This document shows positions 40,572 to 51,529 of a stretch of DNA of 64,000 bases, piece after piece (positions within the stretch are counted from its first letter, which is position 1; every line of letters starts with the position of its first letter). The notes below the pieces were generated by a model that worked only from the letters and a program-made list of their open reading frames with translations, did no database searches and was not told the origin of the DNA. Source of the DNA: Circinella minor (Eukaryota; Mucoromycota; Mucoromycetes; Mucorales; Lichtheimiaceae); the NCBI GenBank assembly GCA_016758965.1, contig JAEPRB010000127.1:1-64000 (forward strand), in the 5' to 3' direction. The translations under genes and the position numbers were made by a program.

Positions 40572-42451
40572 GGCATTAGGAGGAGCTTTTGGTTTTATGG
40601 TTAAGTTTCGTCGTTGTATAATTCGTTTCAATGACAACAAAAAAAATGTGGGGAGAAAAAGAGATAATGATCCTGCGGAGCAAAACTGCTGTACTGATTG
40701 ATAATAAAACGTGAGAGAATAGAATGCATTTTTTGTCATGATTTTTTTTTCTCTTATTTTCGCTATAGTTTTTCTTCTAACCGTCCTCTGAAATCATACC
40801 GATGGTTTCGAGGCGATATTCTCTATAAGCTCATCTTCCCGCTAATTTCTTTTTTCTTTGAAAGTACAATGCAATACGATTTGGTGAAGTGTGGTCATAG
40901 TATCGTTGTGGCATATAATTTACCCGGAAATGATGTTATTTTCACACACTTTGCGAAATTATACAATATGTAGAAAAGATCAAATAATTCTTACTGCTAT
41001 TATCACGAACACAATAATTTATTGAACTCTTTTAAAAAAATAAAAATGGGCAGATAGTTCAAGAGTTATAAGTCACAGGAATGATGGTAGCATCCATATA
41101 ACTATTATTGGTGATAGATGCTTTTTTTTTTTGTATAAAGATCATTGTAATTTTTCACCTCCTGCCAATCATGAGATGATTACTGTAAATTCATTGGACT
41201 GAGTTCTAATCCAATGACAACTAGCTGAAGGTTCCGTTTTTTTTTTTTCTCTTAGCAACTATTTTCTTTGTTCCCTGTGAGCAAAGATCATGGGCTTCCA
41301 TATATAAACAAAAAGTTTGGAATGATTTCGTTGTGTAATTCAGACTGGTACAATAATCAGGGGTTTTTCCTAACCCTAAACAACAATTATTTTTACATTT
41401 TCTTTATTTCCTTTATTTTTAAAGGAATTGAAAATGAGCTTGTTCAGCTACGCGTAGTGGTTGGATAACTCTGGTTAAGTTTCGTTTTTGCGATCATCGG
41501 GTTTTTCGGCAGAGCATTATATAAAAAAGAAAAATATAAAGATCGTCCCTGTGAGTACATTTGATCTGTTTTACTTTCAATGTCGCGCGGATTTTTTTCT
41601 TGCATGACTTCAATGATTTCATTTTTTTCACCAAACTTTAACTTTATTTATTTATTAGGTGAAAGTAGTCCTTTTCAGTCAATTGATAAAAAAAAAATTT
41701 GGTGTTATAGTCAAATCCCAAGAGAATCACGTTACTGTTCGCTACAGGCGTTTGATTCAATCATTGTTGGTTTGGTATATACTGTTTGCCATCATACTTG
41801 CGGTATAGAAAGCTACAATACTTGAATCATTAACTTTTGAAGAAGGTTATGCTTCATTTGGGTTTTTTTTTTTGGATGTTGACGGGATATGGAAGCCTGA
41901 TAATAAATAAAACCTTTTTTCCTCCTCGATGTCAAGGCAGGTCTTCGTCCTGAGGAGGATGGATCCAATGATACTTGTGTGCTTTTTTTTTTCAAAAAGC
42001 ATATTAGCATTGGTGAACTAAGACCTTGACAACAATGACAAAAAAAAAGTTTGCCTGGAAACGAATGTTGTCACAGTAACTCAAAGTTAAGGATAGTGGT
42101 GGTTTAATTTAAGAATGTTTGTTTTTTTCTTTTATTCGTGATCATTTTTCAAATAAACAAATTGTTGGTATTTAATATTATACCTTCTTCTTAAACATTA
42201 AACTCTTTTATCATTTGACTTTCAGTAAGAGCGTCAGTTTATTATTAATGTACAAGGCATGTTTTTATTGTCGATATGCTGTTTTATCATAATTTTTTAA
42301 GGCACAAGCTACTCACATTTTTTGTTGTACATTCCAGCAAAAAAATCAAAGTCAGGACTTCTTTCCAAAAAAAGAAAAGTAGTGATTGTTATTATAGACC
42401 GTTTTAACTTTTTGTTTTTATTTACCCCACTTCCTCCAACGGAGGTCAACA
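40572..42451. other. Divergent intergenic region, PCCA and TERT
   Basis: No gene supported. Small open frames near 40698-40973, 41268-41468 and 41580-41825 look random and match no domain. The region separates the divergent PCCA and TERT genes and should contain both promoters. Confidence 0.55.
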
Positions 42452-45400
42452 ATGTCAAAATATCCAGATCACTTTAAAAAGCTCTTTATAAATATATTAA
42501 CGATCGATCAATATCTTTTTCAGACATTCAGTATTGATTTAAAAAATGTGGATTCATTGGTTGATCAAGAAATACTTCAAAATAGAATCGTAGAACGTAT
42601 TGTCATTGGAATTCCGTATTCAGTTATGGAATATGGAAGTAATACTTTTAATTATGGAGAGGGCAGTACCAGTAGTAGTAATAAAAGAAAATCTATGAAC
42701 GAAGTATGTATATAAGTGTTTATGTGTGTAAAGAATTATGGATGGATTTTTTTTTGTTATTTTTTTCATGCATAATAGTAATAAGATTAAATATATATAA
42801 GCTTATCAATGAAATTCGACGTGAAATACTTACTGCACGTAAAGGTTCGGAGCATATGTTAACATCTGGTGCTTATTTAGTAAATACTTGAATTTTTTCT
42901 TTCACTGATGAAAGTGTATTATTATCAAACATATTAAAAACAGCGCAAACGTATTCATCCATCAATGTATTTTATTATAATAATAGAGTTTGAATCGAGA
43001 CCATTCAAACAAAAGAATTATCATGGAAAAAATGCCAAATACTATTACTAAAGAATTATTAAACCATGAATGGAATATGTTATTAAAATGGTTAGTAAGA
43101 AAAAAAACAAGTGTAATTCCCTCTAACTGATATGTTCCCAACCGCTTTTTTTTTCATAGTATTGGAGAAAAAGCCATGAGACATTTGATAACGAACATTG
43201 TATTGCTTGTACGGGTTTCAAACGATAATTACTATCAATTATCAGGTATAAAAACTGTTCATCATAATGTTTTCCATTATACTTGTTTAACCATTTATAT
43301 ATATATATTTATATATATATTGAAGTTGACATTACAGTTCTAATTGTTATATTATATGATTTTTTTTTAGGTCCACGTATTAATTTTGTAATGGATTGTA
43401 ATAGTAATAGTAGCAACAAGGAACAACAGGGTCCTTCTAGTACCATGAATATCATCAATACTAACAATTACTCCATACATCCATCTATCATGCTTCATAA
43501 TAACAATTTTTTCCAAAAACCATCCACATGGATGATGAATACTGCTGTGGAACAATTAAAAACCATTTTTCCAAAAGAATTTGAAAAGGTTAGGAGTAGT
43601 TAATATTAACTAATGTGTTTCTCTAAATGGTTGTTAAATTTTTAATTGCTTTATAATAAAATATTTTACAAATTAAAAATTTGATCTTTTAGAAAAGAAA
43701 AAAGTTTCCACAACGATTGGATACTATTAAGAATATTATTGAAAAAATCATTAAAAAAAATGCGAAATCAAAACCAAGATCATTATTGGTTCAATATTGC
43801 CCATACCCAAAGGTACAAATTTGCTGTTTTTGTCATTTATATTTGAATAGGAACTTGATTGTAATCTAATTTTTGATGAACATACCTCTATAACACATAT
43901 TATATTGCTATTAGAATGATGATCCTCTTGACAGGATGGAGACATTGCCTAATCAAGTATGTGTAAAAGTTACTTCCTATTAACAATTGTTGGGTTTCTT
44001 TTTTCTTTAACTTCTGTCAACATTTTTTGGTTTTTTTTCCTTCATAGTTGTATCAATTCATTCTTGAACAAACCAAACGTGTGTTCTCAATTGAATTTTT
44101 TGGATCCGACGAAAACTTGACATGTATCTTGGCACGTATGTATATAATATTATTAATGATAGTATTTTAACAAAAAAATGCATATATTTATAAATAAACA
44201 TGTTATAATATTTAGTTGTGAAGAAAGTATTAAAGATTGGAAAACGAGAAGTATTATACTTACCGGATATTCTTGAAGAATTTGATGTAAGTCATTATAA
44301 TAATAATATTACACTGATAAAATATGTATTAATTGATTATTTATTTATATTGTAAAAATATTAGTTAACAGTTTGTCAATGGCTTAAACCACCACGAGAT
44401 CCAAACACTGTGGATCGTGGTCAAGACGAAATAAACAAAGAAAAGCAACTTTTATATCAAGCTATTACATGGTTTATTAACAATTATGTTTTCAATTTGA
44501 TCAAGGTATTAATAATAGAAAAATCGTCCCTATTGATTTGCATCATTATTCAATTTGTGACATTTGACTAAATATCATCATTATTGTTATTATTACAGTC
44601 ATATTTTTATGTAACTGAAGCAAGTACCACGAGTAATAAGATTGTTTTTTTTCATGCCAATGTGTGGAAGAAAAAATCGATGGAATTGATTAAAGAACTT
44701 CTCACTGATCAGCGATACGAGAAAGTGGATTCTACTGTAAGTTACAATAAAACAAATAGTCTACTATATATATATATATATATATAACTAATTACTGAAA
44801 TACATTAACAAATGAATAAAATAGTCAAACAATTCTTCAACAGCAAAGATTCGATTTGTTCCCAAAGGAAAAAATATTCGAATTATTACAGACATGGTAA
44901 ACACATTTATTTATTTATATAATATCAATGCACGCATATCAGATTTTTTAAGCTAACTTTAGATTAATACTTGTGTAGTCGAATATCAATCGAAGCAACA
45001 AGTCAAAACTTCATAAGGCATTAAAAGTTCTTGCTTATGAACGAAGTCGTAAGCAATTCGAATCTGTTGGTAAATCGGTAACCAATTCATTGGATCTTTT
45101 TGAAAAGCTCTTCAATTACAAATCGAACATTTTTAAGGGCATTCCTAAAGAGTAAGTATCAAAAGAAACGGGTTTCGTATACTGTATATGCATGTATAAT
45201 CTATACATACTAACAACTACATTTATTTATGTAGTCAAAAATTACATTTTGTAAAAACAGATGTTATGAGCAGTTTTGATTCTATTGATCAGTACTTACT
45301 TTTGGAGATCTTGAAAAATACTTTAGAAAAGGTTGGTAGTATATATCAATTAAAACTATAATAATTGCTTATTGAAATTAGTGAGATAGTAATAATGGTT

Positions 45401-47508
45401 TATATGGGTGTACGAGTTAGAGCAAGAGAGACTACTAACAAATATTCAACAAATGTAGCAATACAATTACAAGTCATTTGTTACTACATACAGTCGATTT
45501 GGTGAAATCAATTGGAAGTCTGAATTATGTGTAGAAACACCTAGTAAGTAGTTTTTAATTCATTATTCAAATAAAATAGAATGATAATATGTCAAGGCTA
45601 ACAAACAATCTATTTGATAAAAGGTACATCTTCATCATCCGAAAAAGAAATACAAAAATTAGCAGAAAAATTTACTCAGTCCATTTGGATTGAAGGTGTA
45701 AGTTTGTATCATTATTATTTTTATATGTTGATGAAAAAACTATTATTAACTGAATAGCCGACTTCTTCTTTTTTTTCTTTTTATTTTATCTCTTTATATA
45801 TAATCCTTAGCCTAATCATACATCTCAAAATAGTGAAGAATTACTTCAATTGATTGCTGATCATATTCAAAACAGTGTTACCAAAGTCTGCTATTTTTTC
45901 TTTCTTTCTTTCTTTTTAACAATTACTTTACTAATCAATATAACATATTGCAAAACACTGCGTCTTAGATTCAAGGTAACAACTATCGACAAACTATTGG
46001 AATTCCACAAGGTTCATGTTTGTCTACTATGCTCTGCGATCATTTCTATACACAAATGGAAAATGAGTGTTTAGAATTCATTAAAAACGACCCGAATGCT
46101 GTAAGTTTTTTTTTGCAGTCATTTACTTATACAATATACTGATATATATAATTATCTATTATCAATGGTAACTAATTATTATTTTTTTATACTAATTTTA
46201 TTATTAGTTGCTACTTCGATATGTTGACGACTTTTTGCTTATAACACCCAATGTTACCACTATCAAACGATTTGGTCTTTTTATTGAACAAGGTTTGGGT
46301 TATTATATGATTTAGTCTAATACTTCCTTTTTTTCCTTCTCTTTCTTTTTTGTCCTGTATAGCTTTTATAAATAACATTTTTCTGACTTATTAGGGAAAA
46401 ACAATTATGGAGTAAGATTTAATCAAGCAAAATCAGCAACGACTATAGAAGATATGGATCACATTCCATTTTGGAATGTATCTGGTACCTTATTCCCTTT
46501 TTTTTTATTTCTATTTTGCAAACTATTTAACATATCTATTCACAATCATTTCCCACATAATACGTACGTACTGAACTTTACTATTGTTAAATAAATTTAT
46601 ATTTAGAATTATCATGGTGTGGATTAAACATTAATACTAATACTTTGGATATCAGTTCAGATTTCTCAAGATATAAAAAGAACAGTAAGAATATATATTT
46701 TTTTCCTTTTAAAATATCTGAATTAACAATGCCAGCTTAAATCATAATGTATTGCTAACATATATATGTATCTCGCTTCTACTCTTTCATCATTTTAGAT
46801 ATTCGTGATTTGATGACTTTAAAATTTATTTCTTATTATAAAGATATTCAACGACAAATAACCCAGTAAGTATAAGAGAGAGAAAAAAACCAAGCCTCTA
46901 GATTCTACGTATATATCAATGTATAAATGTAAATGAAGAAAAAGCTATATTAATGATTTTCACATATCTTTTTCATTTTTGAAAAAAAAAAAAGAACCAT
47001 GAAAACAAAACAAAGTCGACTTCTGGTTGATGTTAATTTTAATGCAAAAGATACCATTTACAGGAATCTATTCGAAACTTATTTGCTTACAGCTTTAAAA
47101 TTCGGTATCTATGTTCGACAATTGCTTATGTATAATAAGAAAGTTTCCTGGAAAATTTTATATAGTAAAGTGTCATACGTAATAATTATCAAGTCATCGT
47201 CTTTTTTTACGTTGAATGAAGTATAAGAAACTAATTGGAGAAACTGTTTATATATATATATACATTTAGAAATTTTATTACAAGCACAAAAAGAGGCATC
47301 ATCGAGGCTATCACCATACTTGAATCATTCCAGTATACGTGCTTTATTCTTATACGCTTGTTGCAAAATTCTCAATCGGAAACGTAAAATATTTGAGACT
47401 TTATTAAAGCTTTTAGAAAATGAATTGAGAAAACAAAAAATATCAAGACATGTTAAAAGAATGGTTGGAAACTGGCCTACATGTAGTTTAATCAATTTAC
47501 CATTGTAA
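42452..47508 (+). CDS. TERT: Telomerase reverse transcriptase
   Basis: Catalytic subunit of telomerase, adding telomere repeats on its RNA template in the nucleus. I join 24 exons from 42452-42703 to 47270-47508; every junction keeps phase and gives 924 residues with no internal stop. In order: a short N-terminal region; RNA-binding domain with the CP motif (YCPYPK), QFP-like FFGSDEN and motif T (SYFYVTEAS...VW, residues 401-446). Then motifs 1 and 2 (IRFVPKGKNIRII, about 452-468), motif A FVKTDVMSSFD (catalytic Asp537), an IFD-like stretch about 561-638, and motif B' IPQGSCLS (650-657). Motif C is YVDDF (Asp689, Asp690) and motif E WCGLNIN (744-750), followed by a thumb/CTE of about 150 residues. 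The motif T, CP and QFP elements separate it from LINE and group II reverse transcriptases. Donor of intron 17 is the weak GTCTGC just before the motif B' exon. Confidence 0.95.
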
Positions 47509-48347
47509 TTTATTATCAGTTCTATTCCCAGTACGTAACCCCCCCACCCGGTAATTTCTTATTTCAAATAATTAACCCAAGCCATATGACGCATTTTATA
47601 TTCTTGTACCTATCAGATTCTTTTATATTTATCATCATATATTAGATATAATATCAAAGAAGAAGGAATCTCGATCATTATAGTAAACTAATTAAGTTTT
47701 TTTTCTTAAAAAAGCCCAAGACATCTAGTTTACCTATGTATTAAATTGGGTACAAATTTAAGCAAACAGAGACTTCCTGTAGTATAAATTAATATGTTTT
47801 GTTTAACGACACTGTATCCTTATCAAGAATCAACAAAAATACATATGATTATATAATTGTTCTACAATAATAAGTGTTGGAAATTGTTTTCTTTGTTTAA
47901 AACTATAATAAATGAGAAGATCTTGTATAGTAATTCTCATCATAATACAAATACTGTACAAGTACATAGTATTTCATTCGTGTTTCAGAAACTAGTATAA
48001 AAGAACATACGTATGTACATTATTCTATAATGGCGTTTCTCAATTCAACTATTATATCGATCCGTACGTATCAAAAACTAAATGTTTCTCATTTATGTAC
48101 TATTTAAATTACCATTATTTGACAGTTATTATATATTCTATTGTGTGCTTAAATAAAGCATGAATGCTAATAATATAAAAGAAAAAACTATCAATATATT
48201 TACTGTATATGATACGTAATATATAAATAGGTTATATATTTTATTTGAATAAAATAAAATATTAATAAAAAAGTGTGGGTGCGACGGAGAGATAGAAAAG
48301 TTGTATAATAAAATAGTGACATACAAAAATCATATGATTTTATAAAA
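47509..48347. other. Convergent intergenic region, TERT and PhyH-like gene
   Basis: AT-rich, no supported gene. It holds the 3' ends of the two convergent genes. Confidence 0.6.
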
Positions 48348-49577
48348 TTATGATTTGATTGGGGTAGCAAGATTGTAAATAACAGCCCCTTCACCTAATA
48401 AATAAATTAATGTTACGTACGTACTTAGTGTTTTGTAAAACTTATATAATAAGTCAAGTTATCAACGGAATGAGTTAAGAGAACATAATGGCTTACTATA
48501 ATCCTTTCCCTCTTCACGTTCATACGATGGTGGGAAAAGTTTTCGTTTTTCAGCATAATAATGATCACGCATATCACCTTCACGGGCTGCATTATAGGTC
48601 AAATAAACAGCAATTCTCGAATTATTGGTATTGTTATTACCAGATCGATGAGCAAGATAAGCACCAAAAATAAGAACAGACCCCTAAATAATAGAGAAGA
48701 AGATGATAACAGAGAAAAAGAAAGAACATGTATACATTAGTTTTCTATAGTTTTTTTTTTCACTTAGCATTGTGTTATATACAGATTATATAGTTGAATA
48801 ACAGCAGGTCTGCTGCTAGTAATAAAAGTAATGAACGTCATACAGGTTGCAAATACACAGGTTTCCATTCTTGTTTATCACACCAATCAACAGCAATAGA
48901 TCCATTATGTTTTTCTTGTGGTAAAATTCCACGTTCAAATCGGTTTTTATGTGATCCAGGTACAACTTCTAGACAGCCATTTTCAGCAGTAGTAGGATCA
49001 ATAGTGAACATAACAGTCATATGGGAAGATTGACCAAATTGAACAAAAGCAGGAGCATCTTGATGAGCAGGAAATCCTATTAATATTATTATATATATAT
49101 ATAATTATTAGCCATTATCGTTACATAACAATTAGATAAGCTATTACATGAATAGGTATATAGTATTTTCTTCTTCCAAGAATACGTAACAAATTTCTTT
49201 AACGTACCTCCACCACCAGGAAGTTTATAATTGACTTTTTCTTTGAACAATACATATTTTTCATCGTGAAGCTTTTCCAAAACATCTAAAAGTCTTTGAC
49301 TTTTGACATAACTAGCCATGGCTTCATGAAATGGAGTAAAATTTTCGGTACGGCATAGCTGATTTTCACCGGAAACAGTATTGGTTTCATAATATTGCAT
49401 CCATTTACCCTTTTCTTTACCCCAATTTTGGAATTCATAACAATAATTTGTTAAAGCTTGATGTTCATGAATAGAAAAGAAATCATCGATCACCAAATAT
49501 CCATTTTCTTTGTAAGATTCAAGCTGTTTGGTAGATATTTCATAGGGTTGAGTATTCTGTACAGAAGAATTAGTCAT
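48348..49577 (-). CDS. PhyH-family Fe(II)/2-oxoglutarate dioxygenase (PhnY-like)
   Basis: Predicted non-haem iron oxygenase that hydroxylates a small substrate with 2-oxoglutarate and oxygen. Four exons, 49577-49208, 49076-48844, 48683-48497 and 48394-48348, give 278 residues, normal for PhyH (PF05721) enzymes. It starts with a polar tail then SYKENGYLVIDDFF, the family opening. Iron ligands are visible as FPAHQDAP (His128, Asp130) and LAHRSGNN (His213); Arg224 in NSRIAVYL is the likely 2-oxoglutarate anchor. ENGCLEVVPGSH is the usual core strand. The last intron removes an in-frame read-through and restores a typical end, EGAVIYNLATPI. No peroxisomal targeting signal is evident. It is divergent from a PhnZ-like oxygenase gene, which suggests a PhnY-type role on an aminoalkylphosphonate; that assignment is inference. 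Confidence 0.88.
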
Positions 49578-49979
49578 TCTTAATTGATTGATTGTCTTAT
49601 TCTTTGTTATGTAGTGATAGTGCTGATAGATCGACTTGGTAATGACTTGAGTTTGTTTGTTTTACTATAGAAACAAAGGGAGAAAAAAAGCTCAAATACC
49701 AAAAGTTTATATATTATGTAAAATATAGATAAATAAATAGAGTAAGAGAATATCAAATAACAAAAAAAAAAAAACATCGTTCCTCGGAAGCGCTCGCTTG
49801 AAGCGATTCATGTTGTGTAAACAATTACATAGATTTGTATTCTCACGAACCCGCGCGACATAAAGTAACAGATCTGTTGCAGGATACCTTCCAATAAAAA
49901 AAAAAGGGGGGGGGGCTAGAACTTTTACTTACGTAGGAACGTAAGAAAAATAGATGACTAGGTAAATATTATATGAATC

Positions 49980-49985
49980 CACGTG
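49980..49985. promoter_or_regulatory. CACGTG core (Pho4/bHLH type)
   Basis: CACGTG is the core recognised by Pho4-type bHLH factors that drive phosphate-starvation genes in yeast. About six copies occur in the window, close to chance for this base composition, so this is only suggestive. Confidence 0.25.
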
Positions 49986-50207
49986 GTCTCAAAGGATGTC
50001 CAAACTTATTGTCATCATGAGAAGAAGAAAAAAAAGGTAGAAAATCAATAATGATAATGCCCCACAGAGAAATAGAGACAGAAGATAGATACTGTATAAA
50101 GAGGGGCTGATGACGATTTGTACAATGATAACATCAGAACTAAATCAGGTAAAATTGTACAAAAGCTTGTATATTCCCCAATTTTTCACATAATCAAATT
50201 ACGGGTC

Positions 50208-50219
50208 ATTCCGCGGAAT
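50208..50219. promoter_or_regulatory. 12-bp perfect palindrome ATTCCGCGGAAT
   Basis: Perfect inverted repeat centred on CCGCGG in otherwise AT-rich DNA, about 160 bp upstream of the PhnZ-like start. CCG/CGG half-sites are typical of fungal Zn2Cys6 regulators. Function is inferred only. Confidence 0.35.
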
Positions 50220-50234
50220 TAGATCAAAAAATCC

Positions 50235-50244
50235 CCTTATAAGG
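50235..50244. promoter_or_regulatory. CArG box CCTTATAAGG
   Basis: Exact CC(A/T)6GG, the SRF/Mcm1-type MADS-box site, 134 bp upstream of the PhnZ-like start and adjacent to the 12-bp palindrome. Confidence 0.35.
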
Positions 50245-50377
50245 ATTCCCCCGAATTATTTTTCTTTTTTTTTTATCCTTTTAATATTATTAATCAAGTG
50301 AATATTTTATATTATTGTCTTCATTTGTTAATTATAACAAGATATATTATCCATATACAAAAAAAAAAAAAAAAAGA

Positions 50378-51306
50378 ATGAATTTTGAAATTTCGAATCA
50401 AGTTGTGGATACTGTATTCAAAGTTCTTATCGATGGTAGTAAACAAGATTATATTGGTGAAAAAATTTCCCAACTTGAACATAGTCTCCAAGCTGCTGCT
50501 CAAGCATTAGAGACCAGTAAAGTATTTTTATTTTATTACGATTATTACCTATATAATAAGTATATATTACTAAAAAAAAACCCTGTACTATTATGCTATA
50601 ACTATTTTTATAGAGGCAGACGATGAAACAGTATTGGCGGCACTTTTGCATGATATTGGTCAGTTTGCAACATCTGCCGATCAAAAACAAATGATCTGTG
50701 ATACTTCTGCGCTCGCAGAACTAGATCCAACAAATTCTACCACCACTTCTCCCAATTCAACCATTAGTGTTGGAGTCACTGGCCATGAACGTATCGGTGC
50801 TGAATATCTTCGCAAACTAGGATTTTCGAACAAGGTGGCTCAACTAGTGGAATCACATGTACCCGTCAAGCGTTATCTAACAGGAAAGGACCATAGTTAC
50901 TATGAAAGTTTAAGTGGTGCCAGTAAATTATCTTTAAAGTATCAGGTAAAGTCTCCATCATTAACTTTAATAAATTATAGGATCAGTGTTTGCCGAATTT
51001 TGTTTTAGTTATAGCAGTGAATATATATATATATAATATAAAAAAAATGTATACCGTAGTAGAATATGGGATGAACTGACTGGCCCATTTATACACTGTA
51101 TTTTATTTATTAAGGGTGGCCCATTTACATCAGAACAAGTGAAAGAGTTTGAAGAAGATCCTTTATTCGAATTAAAAGTTCAAGTCCGGAAATGGGATGA
51201 TGCTGCCAAAGTGGTTGGTCTTGAAGTGCCTGACCTTGAATCATATCGACAAATGGCTGTGAACCATCTTATGAAGCAAGATAAAGTAGCAACTGCATTA
51301 GCATAA
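50378..51306 (+). CDS. PhnZ-like HD-domain oxygenase
   Basis: Predicted diiron HD-domain protein of the PhnZ/TmpB group, which cleaves the C-P bond of hydroxylated aminoethylphosphonates. Three exons, 50378-50516, 50614-50945 and 51115-51306, give 220 residues. It carries YIGEKISQLEH (Tyr25, Glu28, His35), LLHDIG (His59, Asp60), GHERIGAEYL (His104), ESHVPVKRYL (His128, Lys132) and KWDDAAK (Asp185 or 186). As remembered, the PhnZ set is Tyr24, Glu27, His34, His58, Asp59, His80, His104, Lys108 and Asp161. Tyr to HD spacing is identical, as is His-to-His-to-Lys spacing; a Ser/Thr/Asn-rich insert of about 23 residues sits between the HD and third histidine. Later LSGASKLSLKYQGG and FEEDPLFEL also look PhnZ-like. 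Alternatives are other mixed-valent HD oxygenases with different substrates. Confidence 0.88.
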
Positions 51307-51529
51307 TTAATTTACAATAAATAATAATAATAATAGTAATACTAATAAGCTGTATGTAGAGTACGTCGTACATGAATAACATGTGACAGTTCAAAAAAAT
51401 ATAAGCACATTTTTATATTCAAGAGACAAAAACACATAAAATAAAACGGATATTTGTATTGATATATATGATAAAGAAAAGTAGAAAAGAGTAAAAAAAA
51501 ACAGGTACGCTAGATTTATTATTGATTTA

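Larger units (their letters stand above)
49578..50377. promoter_or_regulatory. Shared divergent promoter region of the PhnY-like/PhnZ-like pair
   Basis: 800 bp between the two start codons, with no other gene. It contains a CACGTG core (49980-49985), a perfect 12-bp palindrome (50208-50219) and a consensus CArG box (50235-50244), the last two only 16 bp apart. G-run and homopolymers lie near 49895-49915. Confidence 0.55.

Noticed and set aside
48400..48500. Read-through C-terminus of the PhyH-like protein ending at a TGA near 48450
   Set aside because: Splicing at 48496/48395 gives the expected EGAVIYNLATPI end and correct phase.
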